Origin: Alphaproteobacteria bacterium | Lineage (GTDB): Bacteria; Pseudomonadota; Alphaproteobacteria; Rhizobiales; Xanthobacteraceae | Length of the DNA stretch: 21,195 bases | Assembly (NCBI GenBank): GCA_005883115.1 | Contig: VAZQ01000044.1 | Coordinates: forward strand, 1-21,195 | Reading direction: 5' to 3' | Part shown: one piece after another, positions 1 through 10,960 of the stretch | Layout of the letters: each line of letters begins with the position of its first letter | Numbering within the stretch: the first letter of the stretch is position 1 | Translations under genes and position numbers: made by a program | Notes under the pieces: generated by a model | Databases searched by the model: none | The model's input: only the letters and a program-made list of their open reading frames with translations | Told to the model about the DNA's origin: nothing

Positions 1-1
1 C

Positions 2-679
2 CTTGCTGTGGTCGTGATCGGCGCGATCCAATTTGCCGGCACAACGTGCTTCGCGCAAAGAGCACCGAGCGAGCGGGAGCTGCGTATCTACGCCGGACTG
101 CACGACGCTGCGGCGCGCGGCGACGTCGGCGAAATCGAGCGGCTGATCGGTCAAGGCGAAAAGCCGAATATTCAAGACGCTAACAGCCGTACACCTCTGC
201 ACGTCGCCGCGTTTCTGCGCCAACACGGCGCGGCACGGGCGCTCCTGCGGCTGGGCGCCAGTGCGAATGCACTTGATGCCCAGCGCTACGACATTCTCAC
301 GATCGCGTCCGTGAACGATGATCTTGCGGTGCTCAATCTCGCTCTGGAGGGTGGCAGCAATGCGAGGGCCGTCACCAGCCTCTATAACGACACTGCGCTG
401 ATCGCTGCCGCCCATCGCGGGCATGTGGAGATCGTGCGGGCTCTCATCGCGGCGAAAGCGCCGCTCAATCACGTCAACGATCTCGGCCGGACCGCCCTGC
501 TAGAGGCGGTCGTACTCGGCAACGGCGGCCGCAATCATACCGCAACGGTCGAGGCATTGGTCCAAGCGGGTGTCGATGTCACGCTGGCCGACCGGCATGG
601 CACGACCGCCCTGCAACATGCCCGGACGCGCGGCTTTTCCCAGATCGCACGGATCCTGGAGCAGGCAGGCGCGCATTGA
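2..679 (+). CDS. Secreted ankyrin-repeat protein (5' end outside window)
   Basis: The frame is open to the left edge. A GTG at 8 could start it, but the visible residues are the hydrophobic core and cleavage zone of a signal peptide (cut likely after CFA), so the true start probably lies upstream. The mature part is a run of ankyrin repeats: an opening helix pair near DAAARGDVGEIERLI, then hallmark segments RTPLHVAA, TALIAAAHRGHVEIV, RTALLEAVV and TTALQHARTRG, about five repeats in all. Ankyrin repeats bind other proteins; here they would do so in the periplasm. The partner is unknown. It converges on the minus-strand esterase with 58 bp between stops. Family assignment is secure; the function is not predictable from sequence. 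Confidence 0.85.
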   Translation, partial: LAVVVIGAIQFAGTTCFAQRAPSERELRIYAGLHDAAARGDVGEIERLIGQGEKPNIQDANSRTPLHVAAFLRQHGAARALLRLGASANALDAQRYDILTIASVNDDLAVLNLALEGGSNARAVTSLYNDTALIAAAHRGHVEIVRALIAAKAPLNHVNDLGRTALLEAVVLGNGGRNHTATVEALVQAGVDVTLADRHGTTALQHARTRGFSQIARILEQAGAH

Positions 680-737
680 ATCGGCACGCTCGTCCGGACG
701 GCAGCACCGCTATGTCCACACGACGGAGCTATGAGTT

Positions 738-1670
738 TCATGGCATTTCGCTCGACCATTGCAACTGCGCCCGAATGAAAGCACCGGCCGACGCGATTGC
801 GCGGCGGGCATCCTTCAGCTTCGCGACCCAGAGGTGCCAAGCGTGAATCATGTCGGGCCAAATCTCGAGCCTGACCCGCACATCAGCGGCCCCCGCCCGC
901 CGGGCGATGCGCACAGCATCATCGAGCAGCGTCTCGGCTGAGCCCACCTGCACGAGTAGTGGAGGTAAGCCGGCGAGATCCGCGTGAAGCGGCGAGACCA
1001 GCGGATCGGCCGGATCGGTGTCCGCGAGATAGGCGGACGCCAACTCCTCAAGATAGGATCTCGAAATCAGCGGATCCACGTTGGCCTTGTCCGCAAGGCT
1101 TGCGCCGGTCATCTGCAGGTCAACCCACGGCGATACCAACCAAGCACAGCCGGGCAGCGGTTGTCCGCTATCACGCAGAGTTATCAGAAGCGCCAGCGTG
1201 AGGCCGCCACCGGCGCTGTCGCCAGCAACCGCTATCTTGGACGGGGCAATGCCCTGATCGAGGAGGAAATGGTAGGCCGCACGCGCGTCCTCGATTGCGG
1301 CGGGAAATGGGTGCTCAGGCGCGAGCCGGTATCCGACCGCGAGCGTACGCGCGCCGGCCGCGCGCCCCGTCTCCGTCACCATGCCGCGGTGGCTGACGAT
1401 CGAGCCTGAGCAATAGCCGCCGCCATGAAAGAACAGGAGCACGCGCGAGGCATCGCTGCCGGGCGACAGCGACCATTCGGCGGGAACCCCGTTCGCACGG
1501 ATCGGCTCCAACCTGATGTCACCAGCAACCGGAGAAATCGAGCCAATGGCGTCAAGCCGTTCGCGCCGTTCGGCAAAGCCGGTCGGCCGAGGCTTTGAGC
1601 GCAGTAATTCGCGAACAGTATCGATGTCGCTGCGGGACATGGGCAGATTCTGCGTCTCGATCGGATGCAT
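738..1670 (-). CDS. Alpha/beta hydrolase, hormone-sensitive-lipase (HSL) type esterase
   Basis: Cytoplasmic carboxylester hydrolase of the bacterial HSL family (310 residues, a usual length). The oxyanion-hole motif HGGG is at 82-85, the nucleophile Ser152 lies in GDSAGG, the acid is probably Glu246 in the segment aligned with the family's D-P-L motif, and the general base is His276 in MIHAWH. RLAPEHPFPAA (115-125) is a further family hallmark. These enzymes hydrolyse short-chain acyl esters; the natural substrate cannot be read from sequence. There is no signal peptide. The start at 1670 is uncertain, since an ATG at 1640 is equally possible and neither has a convincing ribosome-binding site. 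It lies 87 bp downstream of the small gene ending at 1758 and may be co-transcribed with it. Confidence 0.9.
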   Translation of the reverse strand: MHPIETQNLPMSRSDIDTVRELLRSKPRPTGFAERRERLDAIGSISPVAGDIRLEPIRANGVPAEWSLSPGSDASRVLLFFHGGGYCSGSIVSHRGMVTETGRAAGARTLAVGYRLAPEHPFPAAIEDARAAYHFLLDQGIAPSKIAVAGDSAGGGLTLALLITLRDSGQPLPGCAWLVSPWVDLQMTGASLADKANVDPLISRSYLEELASAYLADTDPADPLVSPLHADLAGLPPLLVQVGSAETLLDDAVRIARRAGAADVRVRLEIWPDMIHAWHLWVAKLKDARRAIASAGAFIRAQLQWSSEMP

Positions 1671-1757
1671 CCCTAGAACGTTCGGATGGCGCTGCCAAAT
1701 CGACGGCGCATCGGAGGCCCCAAATGTTGAGACCGCAGTTAACGGCTTGTCTGTTGT

Positions 1758-1934
1758 TTAGGGAACGTCTTCGCCGCGTTCGATGCGGCGCATCAGCCGC
1801 TCCAGCTTCTCCGAAGGCTTGGTGCGGAGATCAGCGTCGTACATTCGACGAAGTTGCTCGGCGATAGCAAATAGAGTCTCCGTCCCCAACCGAACGACGT
1901 TCTGCTTTTTGTCTTCGTCCTCGGGAACAGACAT
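1758..1934 (-). CDS. Small (58 aa) acidic/basic helical protein, weakly NepR-like
   Basis: ATG at 1934 and TAA at 1758 enclose 58 codons. The N-terminus is acidic (MSVPEDEDKK), followed by a predicted amphipathic helix with the segment IAEQLRRMYD, a short linker containing KPS, and a second helix LERLMRRIERGE. The pattern I-x3-LR-x-MYD ... P ... L-x2-L resembles the core of NepR anti-sigma factors of alphaproteobacteria, in length as well as motif order. No phyR, ecfG or histidine kinase lies nearby, so the resemblance is only suggestive. The ribosome-binding site is weak. Its sensible, non-repetitive, strongly helical translation in the gap between two genes argues it is real. It sits upstream of the HSL esterase on the same strand. 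Confidence 0.6.
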   Translation of the reverse strand: MSVPEDEDKKQNVVRLGTETLFAIAEQLRRMYDADLRTKPSEKLERLMRRIERGEDVP

Positions 1935-2130
1935 CTCGGATTGGCCTAGCTCGGAACACGCTACAAGACTGATTGAAGGCTGCCAACGCCGGCGCAGGGC
2001 AGAAGGTTCCTTCCGCTTGGAGCCTGGCCTGGCGCGAGGCTTGTACCCTCTCTAGATTGGGCGCGCCCGCTCGCACGGGCCGCCGCGCGCTCCGCGTGAC
2101 AATCATAAGACGCCAAAACAGGGAGGACAA

Positions 2131-3112
2131 ATGAGTGGTCTACGCATTTTAGCAGCAGCCCTCGCCGCGTTAGACCTCTCGCTCGGCAGCGTTGTCGCGG
2201 CATCTCCCGAAGTTTATCCAGCGCGGCCGATCAAAGTCATCGTTCCGACGCCTGCCGGCGGTCCGGTCGACGTGATCGCCCGGCTCGTTGGCAATTATCT
2301 GACCTCGTCCATCGGGCAACCCGTGGTGATCGACAATCGCCCCGGGGCCGGCAACACAATCGGCTCCAAAGAAGCGGCCCAGGCCGAGCCTGACGGTTAC
2401 ACGCTGCTCTATTCGAGCGCGAGCGGACTCGTGCTTGCCCCCCATCCTGCAGAAGAATGCCGGCTACGATCCGCTCGCCAGCTATGACCCGATCGTTCTG
2501 GTGGCGCAAAGTTCTAACCTCATGGTCGTCCACCCGTCGCTCCCGGTGAATTCGGTGCAAGAGCTCGTCGCCTACGCGAAGGCCAATCCGGGAAAGGTGA
2601 ACTTCTCCTCGGGCGGCATCGGCGTGCTGCCGCATTTGATTGGTGAATGGTTCAAGTCAGCGGCTTCGATCGATATCGTACATGTCCCGTACCGAGGCGG
2701 CGGCCCTTCGATCAACGACCTGCTCGCCGGTCAGGTGCAGATGACGTTCGAAGGCACGAGCGTGCTGTTGCCGCTGATCCGAAGCGGCACGCTTCGCGCG
2801 CTCGCCACGACCAGTGCCACGCGCATCGCGGAGCTGCCAAACCTCCCAACCATGATTGAGAGCGGATTTCCCGGGTTTGTCTCCACCAGCTGGACCGGGC
2901 TGCTGGCTCCGGCGCGCACGCCAGGCGAGGTAATCGACAGGCTCAATACTCAAATGAACGAGGGTCTCAGATCGGCGGAGCTTGAATCTGCACTCGCCAA
3001 GCTCAGCAATCAACCTTTAGGCGGAACACCGCACGACTTCACGCAGCTGATCAAGAGTGACATCGGCAAATGGGCGCCCATCGTGAAGGGGCTCGGCCTC
3101 AAGCCGGATTGA
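2131..3112 (+). pseudogene. Tripartite tricarboxylate transporter (Bug/TctC) substrate-binding protein, frameshifted
   Basis: A periplasmic solute-binding protein of the Bug family. A good ribosome-binding site (GGGAGG, 2121-2126) precedes ATG 2131, then a signal peptide (cut about residue 24) and the family hallmarks YPARPIKVIVP, PVVIDNRPGAG and EPDGYTLL. The frame breaks at about residue 104 inside a run of six C (2438-2443). Removing one C restores PILQKNAGYDPLASYDPI and the rest of the family through TGA 3110-3112, giving 326 residues, the normal Bug length. As written, the first frame ends at 2487 and the second has no start of its own with a ribosome-binding site. It may be a recent pseudogene or a base-call error. 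No TctA or TctB membrane genes are adjacent, which is usual for orphan Bug proteins. Confidence 0.9.
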
Positions 3113-3154
3113 AAGGAGTCTATATTCGGCTGAACCGGCGTTAAGCCGACGGCG

Positions 3155-5872
3155 CTAGCCGCCGTTCTGATCGCCATCCTCGCTGATGCGCTCGACCGAG
3201 ACCACGCGTTCGCCTTCCGCAGTATCGAACACGATCACGCCCTGCGTCGAGCGTCCGGCAATGCGGATGCCCTCGACCCGCGTGCGAATGAGCTGGCCGC
3301 CGTCGGTAACCAACATGATCTGGTCCTCGTCCTCAACTGGAAATGAGGCGACCACAGGCCCGGTCTTGCCGGTCACCGCCATGGCGACAATCCCTTTGCC
3401 GCCGCGGCCGGTGGTTCGGTATTCGTACGAAGACGAGCGCTTGCCATAGCCGCGTTCGGAGACCGTGAGCACGAACTGCTCTGCCGCTGACATTTCCACG
3501 TAGCGCTGTTCGCCGAGTTCAATTGCCCCACTCGCCTCCTCCACATCTGGCGCAATCTCCTCCGCTTCGTCAGCAATTCCGCGACGCACGGCGCTAGCGC
3601 GCTTAAGATATGCCACGCGCTCGTCGGCGCTGGCGTCGACATGGCGCAGGATCGACATCGAAATAACCTTGTCTTCGGCAGCCAGTCTTATGCCGATATC
3701 GCCGATTGTATCTCGGCCCTTCTTCAAAGAAGTTTTGCTGGCCGCAAACCGTATGCACTGGCCTTCCCGGCTTGTAAGAAGGACGTCGTCGTGATCACTA
3801 CAAAGTTCAACACTCGCGATCGAGTCGCCATCTTCCAATTTGATGGCCTTAATGCCTGAGGGGCGAACGTCAACATAGTGATCGAGAGCTATTTTTCGAA
3901 CGATGCCGTTCGTCGTAGCGAACATCAGTTGGAGACCGGCCCATTTAGCTTCGTCCTCTGGCAACGGCATTATTGTCGTGATGCGCTCGTCCTGCTGCAG
4001 CGGCAGGATGTTAATCAGCGCCTTGCCGCGCGCTTGTGGTGCTGCCTGCGGCAGGCGCCACACCTTGTCTTTGTACACCCTGCCAAGCGAGGAGAAATAC
4101 AACACTGGCGTATGCGTCGAGGCCACGAACAGACGCGAGACGAAATCCTGCTCGCGCGTCTGCATTCCGGCGCGCCCCTTGCCCCCGCGCCGTTGCGCCC
4201 GATACGTCGATAGCGGCACGCGCTTGACGTAGCCAAGATGCGAGACGGTGACCACCATGTCCTCGCGGTGAATGAGGTCCTCTTCCTCGACTTCGCCTTC
4301 CTGCTCGAGGATGACCGTACGGCGCGGGGTTGCGAACTTCTCACGCACGGCCCTGAGCTCGTCTTTCACGATGCTTTGGATGCGCGCGCGCGAGCGCAAG
4401 ATGTCGAGATAGTCGGCGATTTCCTCGGCAAGCTTGTCGAGCTCGGCCTTGATCTCGTCGCGGCCGAGCGCGGTGAGGCGCTGCAGGCGCAGGTCGAGAA
4501 TGGCTTTGGCCTGCTCGGGTGAGAGTTTATACGTGCCTGTCTTCGATACCTTGTGGCGCGGATCGTCGATCAGCGTGATCATGGCCTCCACATCACGCGC
4601 TGGCCAATCGCGCGCCATCAAGGTCTCGCGCGCCGTGTTAGCGTCGCTCGAGCCGCGGATGAGCTTGATCACTTGATCGATATTGCTGACAGCAATGGCC
4701 AATCCGACCAGCACGTGAGCCCGATCGCGCGCCTTCCCGAGCAAGTACTTGGTGCGTCGTGAGATCACCTCCTCGCGGAAGGCGATGAAGGAGGTGAGCA
4801 GGTCTTTGAGATTCATGACCTGCGGGCGACCACCCTCGAGCGCGACGACATTGGCGCCGAACGTCGACTGCAGCGGCGTGTACCTATAGAGCTGGTTGAG
4901 CACGACATCCGCCATAGCGTCGCGCTTGAGCTCGATCACGACGCGATAGCCCTCGCGGTCGGATTCGTCGCGCAGGGCGGCGATGCCGTCGATTTTTTTC
5001 TCGCGCCACAGTTCTCCAATCCGCTCGACCATCGCCGCCTTGTTTACCTGGTAGGGAATCTCGCTGACGGTGATCGCTTCACGTTCGCCTCGCAAAGTTT
5101 CGATCTCCACCTTGCCGCGCATGACGATGGAGCCGCGGCCGAAGGCGTAGGCGGCGCGGATGCCTGAATGACCGAGTATGATACCGCCGGTGGGGAAGTC
5201 TGGCCCGGGAATGATGCCGATCAGTTCCTCAATACCTAGGCCAGGATTCTCGATGAGCGCGATGCAGGCATCGATGACCTCGCCGAGATTGTGCGGCGGA
5301 ATGTTCGTCGCCATTCCAACCGCGATACCACCTGCGCCGTTTACCAGAAGGTTCGGAAACCGTGCCGGCAGAACCACCGGCTCTTTCTCGTTGCCATCGT
5401 AGTTCGGCTGGAAATCGACCGTTTCCTTGTCGATGTCGTCGAGCAGCTCCATGGCCGCTCTGGCGAGGCGACACTCCGTGTACCGCATGGCGGCGGGCGG
5501 ATCGCCATCGACCGAGCCGAAGTTGCCCTGCCCGTCGATGAGCGGCAGGCGCATGGAGAAGTCCTGCGCCATACGCACCAGCGCGTCGTAGATCGCCTGG
5601 TCGCCGTGTGGATGGTATTTGCCCATCACGTCGCCGACGACACGCGCCGACTTCACGTATTTCTTGTCGGGGGTGTGCCCGTTCTCGTGCATCGAATAGA
5701 GGATGCGCCGATGCACCGGCTTGAGGCCGTCGCGCGCATCCGGCAGCGCGCGCGCCACGATCACGCTCATGGCGTAATCGAGGTAACTGCGCTTCATCTC
5801 CTCGGTGATGGAGACAGGGCGAATATCGGACGGGCCGGGTGCTTCCGGCTGCTGGTCGTTATCGTCGGCCAA
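3155..5872 (-). CDS. gyrA: DNA gyrase subunit A
   Basis: Breakage-reunion subunit of type IIA topoisomerase, which introduces negative supercoils together with GyrB. The 905 residues comprise an N-terminal cleavage domain with [18 protein letters not shown] (41-58), [12 protein letters not shown] (85-96) and the catalytic Tyr131 in AAMRYTE; a coiled-coil tower around 370-510; and a C-terminal DNA-wrapping beta-pinwheel. The GyrA box QRRGGKG at 560-566 separates it from ParC. The position equivalent to E. coli Ser83 is Gln92, while Asp87 is kept as Asp96. The start is TTG at 5870-5872, with a well placed CAGGA upstream. It converges on the frameshifted Bug gene with 42 bp between stops. Confidence 0.98.
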   Translation of the reverse strand: MADDNDQQPEAPGPSDIRPVSITEEMKRSYLDYAMSVIVARALPDARDGLKPVHRRILYSMHENGHTPDKKYVKSARVVGDVMGKYHPHGDQAIYDALVRMAQDFSMRLPLIDGQGNFGSVDGDPPAAMRYTECRLARAAMELLDDIDKETVDFQPNYDGNEKEPVVLPARFPNLLVNGAGGIAVGMATNIPPHNLGEVIDACIALIENPGLGIEELIGIIPGPDFPTGGIILGHSGIRAAYAFGRGSIVMRGKVEIETLRGEREAITVSEIPYQVNKAAMVERIGELWREKKIDGIAALRDESDREGYRVVIELKRDAMADVVLNQLYRYTPLQSTFGANVVALEGGRPQVMNLKDLLTSFIAFREEVISRRTKYLLGKARDRAHVLVGLAIAVSNIDQVIKLIRGSSDANTARETLMARDWPARDVEAMITLIDDPRHKVSKTGTYKLSPEQAKAILDLRLQRLTALGRDEIKAELDKLAEEIADYLDILRSRARIQSIVKDELRAVREKFATPRRTVILEQEGEVEEEDLIHREDMVVTVSHLGYVKRVPLSTYRAQRRGGKGRAGMQTREQDFVSRLFVASTHTPVLYFSSLGRVYKDKVWRLPQAAPQARGKALINILPLQQDERITTIMPLPEDEAKWAGLQLMFATTNGIVRKIALDHYVDVRPSGIKAIKLEDGDSIASVELCSDHDDVLLTSREGQCIRFAASKTSLKKGRDTIGDIGIRLAAEDKVISMSILRHVDASADERVAYLKRASAVRRGIADEAEEIAPDVEEASGAIELGEQRYVEMSAAEQFVLTVSERGYGKRSSSYEYRTTGRGGKGIVAMAVTGKTGPVVASFPVEDEDQIMLVTDGGQLIRTRVEGIRIAGRSTQGVIVFDTAEGERVVSVERISEDGDQNGG

Positions 5873-6021
5873 GGGAAAATCCTGCGGGTCAGGGTTTGAA
5901 AGTGCTTAGCTGATTCAGCCGGCAAGCGCTACCCAAAAACGTGCCCGCCGGAAGCTATTTTCATATGGTGACTCAGTGACTTATCGTCAAGTCGCGGCGG
6001 CCGGCCAAGGCTCTCGCCCAG

Positions 6022-6044
6022 GCCCCGCATTGCGGGGCTTTTTT
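6022..6044 (+). terminator. Orphan intrinsic terminator on the plus strand
   Basis: A perfect 7-bp stem (GCCCCGC, loop ATT, GCGGGGC) is followed at once by six T (6039-6044). This is a textbook rho-independent terminator reading rightward. On the minus strand the hairpin is followed by CTGGGC, so it cannot end the minus-strand genes around it. No plus-strand protein gene lies upstream, since gyrA occupies the opposite strand up to 5872. It may end a small RNA made from about 5880-6044, or block antisense transcription. Confidence 0.75.
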
Positions 6045-6052
6045 GCCGCGGC

Positions 6053-6453
6053 CTAATGCCCAAACACCACCGCATGCATGATGCGGCCGGGCAGCAGCGT
6101 GAAAGACCAGCAACCACGAGTGCGCCCATAAAGATCGAGATCATGGCGTTACGGTGCATTTCAACGCGCATGCACGACCGCGAGCGGCAGCGTCGCCAAG
6201 GTAAACATTGAGAGCAGATGGATCAGGCTCCATCGTTCCCAGATACGCAGGTCGTGGATAAAAACGAGGTCGCCGCCACCGTCACCATAAGCGCGACCCA
6301 GAACCAGCCGATGGTGCGATGAGGCAGCGTACCCTTAGGTGCGGCGAGTTGGACGGCACCCAGACCAAAAGCGGCGATGGCGGCAAACGCGTGCAGATTG
6401 TCGCCGGTGCGGCGTTCAGCAGCGGCGCGAGCGACACGGCTTGTTCTCCTCAT
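6053..6453 (-). pseudogene. DUF2306 family membrane protein, broken by three frameshifts
   Basis: Pieces of one DUF2306 protein appear in order but in alternating frames. From ATG 6453 one frame gives AAIAAFGLGAVQL, then PKGTLPHRTIGWFWVALM and VAATSF. At the T5 run (6260-6264) the frame shifts and reads IHDLRIWERWSLIHLLSMF to VVHAR. A stop near 6170 follows, and the first frame resumes with MHRNAMISIFMGALVVAGL. A third shift near 6112 restores TLLPGRIMHAVVFGH and TAG at 6053. Hydrophobic segments, the P-K-G-T-x-x-H-R-x-x-G-W motif and the R-x-M-H ending fit the family, whose function is unknown. It follows ssb by 69 bp on the same strand. The true start could lie further upstream if the 5' end is damaged as well. 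Confidence 0.8.
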
Positions 6454-6522
6454 CGCCCGCCGGGCCTGCGCGACTGCCTGAAACGGGCCGCCCGAGCGGG
6501 AGCTGAGCTCGCGCCGCGTGCG

Positions 6523-7008
6523 TCAAAACGGAATCTCGTCGTCCATGTCGCCGCGCTTGCCGGCGCCGGCCAGGGCCGGCTTCTTCTCGCGCGCCGACGG
6601 GCCGGAGGAACCGAATTCATCTTCCTCAGCGCTGAGCTCACCGCCGGCGCGATCGCCCGCCCGGTCAAGCATGGTGAGCTGCGAGTTGAAGTTCTGCAGC
6701 ACGACTTCGGTGGTGTACTTGTCCTGGCCCGATTGGTCCTGCCATTTGCGCGTCTGCAACTGCCCCTCGAGATAGACCTTGGATCCCTTCTTCAAATACT
6801 GCTCGGCGATCCGGCAAAGGCCCTCATTGAAGATGACGACGCGGTGCCACTCGGTGCGTTCGCGGCGCTCGCCCGTTGTCTTGTCGCGCCATGTATCGCT
6901 AGTGGCCACACTCAAATTGGCGACCGGCCGGCCATCTTGCGTGCGTCGGATCTCGGGGTCTTTGCCGAGATTGCCGACCAGAATCACCTTGTTGACGCTA
7001 CCGGCCAT
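6523..7008 (-). CDS. ssb: Single-stranded DNA-binding protein
   Basis: Binds and protects single-stranded DNA in replication, recombination and repair. The N-terminal OB fold spans about residues 1-115, beginning [15 protein letters not shown] and including [17 protein letters not shown] and [10 protein letters not shown] short Gly/Ala/Glu-rich linker follows, then the acidic tip DMDDEIPF, which recruits partner proteins. The length of 161 residues is normal. The start at 7008 is chosen because MAGSVNKV is the family N-terminus and a CAGGAG site lies just upstream; an earlier ATG at 7059 would add 17 unrelated residues. It is divergent from uvrA, and a LexA box lies 128 bp upstream, so SOS control of one or both genes is likely. 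Confidence 0.97.
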   Translation of the reverse strand: MAGSVNKVILVGNLGKDPEIRRTQDGRPVANLSVATSDTWRDKTTGERRERTEWHRVVIFNEGLCRIAEQYLKKGSKVYLEGQLQTRKWQDQSGQDKYTTEVVLQNFNSQLTMLDRAGDRAGGELSAEEDEFGSSGPSAREKKPALAGAGKRGDMDDEIPF

Positions 7009-7135
7009 GACGCTCTCCTGCTGATGTGTGTTTTTCCAAGCCAGCGTAATCCCAAGCATGGGACCAAGTCGCCGCCCTCCCCTCCACCATCACGCTTTTC
7101 CACAGCGGCCGGCGGGCAAAAGTGACGGCGCTAAT

Positions 7136-7150
7136 GTTCCCTGTTTGTTC
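7136..7150. promoter_or_regulatory. LexA (SOS) box between ssb and uvrA
   Basis: The sequence GTTC-CCTGTTT-GTTC is a perfect match to the direct-repeat operator GTTC-N7-GTTC known for alphaproteobacterial LexA. It sits between the divergent ssb and uvrA genes, 128 bp from the ssb start and about 33 bp before the strong ribosome-binding site at 7183. A classic SOS pair shares this arrangement in other proteobacteria. It is closer to the uvrA-side translation signals, so uvrA is the likelier main target. Confidence 0.8.
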
Positions 7151-7182
7151 TAGCACCAAACGCCGGCAAATGCAAATGCTCA

Positions 7183-7188
7183 AGGAGG
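7183..7188 (+). promoter_or_regulatory. Strong ribosome-binding site ahead of the uvrA leader frame
   Basis: AGGAGG within AAGGAGGAA is the strongest Shine-Dalgarno match in the intergenic region. It lies 4 nt before a TTG codon (7193) and about 207 nt before the uvrA ATG, which has no such site of its own. It therefore argues that translation begins at 7193. Confidence 0.6.
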
Positions 7189-7192
7189 AATT

Positions 7193-7395
7193 TTGGCTGA
7201 CGTCGGCCAGCGCCCGGACGCAACCGGACGTTGGGCGATCTTGCGACGTTGTCCACAGCCGTCTGAAAGCGGGGGCCTTGCCCCTTCGCGCACTGGCGAA
7301 TGGCCCCCGTTCTTACTACGTTCCCCCATCGGGGTCCGTGCGCGTAAAGCTGGGCTCCTTGCCCTCGCCGATGTGACCGCCTTGGCCTCGCAAAT

Positions 7396-7399
<4 letters not shown>
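7193..7399 (+). CDS. Possible uvrA leader peptide (68 aa), translationally coupled
   Basis: A TTG-started frame directly behind AGGAGG runs 68 codons and ends in TGA at 7397-7399, overlapping the uvrA ATG (7396-7398) as ATGA. That overlap is the usual signature of translational coupling. The predicted peptide begins [14 protein letters not shown] and has no recognisable domain, signal peptide or membrane segment; it is rich in Arg, Pro, Gly and Leu. It lies downstream of the LexA box, so it would be induced together with uvrA. Part of it overlaps three potential hairpins. It may be a real small protein, a leader whose translation sets uvrA expression, or a chance frame through a structured 5' UTR. 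The region 7009-7192 holds only the LexA box and presumably the ssb and uvrA promoters. Confidence 0.4.
7268..7364 (+). other. Three tandem hairpins in the uvrA leader
   Basis: First hairpin: CGGGGGCC (7270-7277) pairs with GGCCCCCG (7302-7309), extendable by two pairs, and encloses an inner stem TTCGC/GCGAA (7285-7289, 7296-7300). Second: CCCC (7324-7327) with GGGG (7331-7334). Third: GGGC (7352-7355) with GCCC (7361-7364), about 30 nt before the uvrA start. None is followed by a T run, so they are not terminators. They could be a mobile palindromic repeat unit or a structured leader that occludes uvrA initiation unless the leader frame is translated. Confidence 0.5.
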
Positions 7400-10389
<2,990 letters not shown>

Positions 10390-10393
10390 CTCC

Positions 10394-10852
10394 TCACATT
10401 CGCGGCAGCGGGCGCTTCGATTTGGCGGCGGACGGCACCTTTACCCATGCCTCGCCATCGAGCACGATGTCGTCGCCGACCTTGCAGCTGCAAGCGAGGC
10501 GCGCGCGCTGGCGCGCAGGGATGAGCTCGGCCACGGTCACGGTCACGTCGACCCGGTCGCCGATCCTGACCGGCGCACGGAAGTTGAGAGTCTGGGAGAT
10601 GTAGACGGCCCCGGGGCCGGGGAGTCGCGTCCCCAGCACCGCCGAGATCAGGCTCGCGGTGTAGAGGCCATGCGCGATCCTCTTGCCGAACTGGGTCTTG
10701 GCCGCGAAATGCTCCGACAGATGGATGGGGTTGCGATCGCCGGTCAATTGCGCGAAGCCAACCACGTCCGAGGACGCGATCGTCTTGGACAAGCTCTCGC
10801 TCATGCCGATCGAGAGATCCTCGAAATAAAGAATGCGCAACGCCAGGATCAT
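10394..10852 (-). CDS. MaoC family dehydratase ((R)-specific enoyl-CoA hydratase type)
   Basis: A single hot-dog domain of about 150 residues. The hydratase-2 motif is seen as FAQLTGDRNPIH, with catalytic Asp39 and His44. The segment IAHGLYTASLISAVLGTRLPGPG and the strand SQTLNFRAPVRIGD are typical of the subgroup that hydrates or dehydrates acyl-CoA thioesters. Such enzymes feed fatty-acid, polyhydroxyalkanoate or other acyl-CoA routes; the substrate here is unknown. The start is uncertain: ATG 10852 is used, but TTG codons at 10861 and 10840 are possible and none has a clear ribosome-binding site. It lies about 110 bp downstream of the glutathione transferase on the same strand and may be co-transcribed. 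Confidence 0.88.
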   Translation of the reverse strand: MILALRILYFEDLSIGMSESLSKTIASSDVVGFAQLTGDRNPIHLSEHFAAKTQFGKRIAHGLYTASLISAVLGTRLPGPGAVYISQTLNFRAPVRIGDRVDVTVTVAELIPARQRARLACSCKVGDDIVLDGEAWVKVPSAAKSKRPLPRM

Positions 10853-10960
10853 CGGACGCAACGGTAGCCCGGATTTTTCAGATGCTCCATCCGGCCTGCG
10901 GATACCGACTGGATGCGCACCGAGCGTTCCGCGCGGCTTTCCCCGACCCCGACATTCACA

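Noticed and set aside
1758..1934. Complete PhyR-NepR-EcfG stress locus
   Set aside because: No response regulator, sigma factor or kinase gene is present near the NepR-like frame.
3113..3154. Bidirectional terminator between the Bug gene and gyrA
   Set aside because: Only a 5-bp CGGCT/AGCCG stem is visible, without a T run on either strand.
10862..10960. Inverted CCGGAT/ATCCGG near GTAGCCCGG as a repeat element or terminator
   Set aside because: The stem is only six pairs with a long loop and no correctly placed T run; too weak from one copy.
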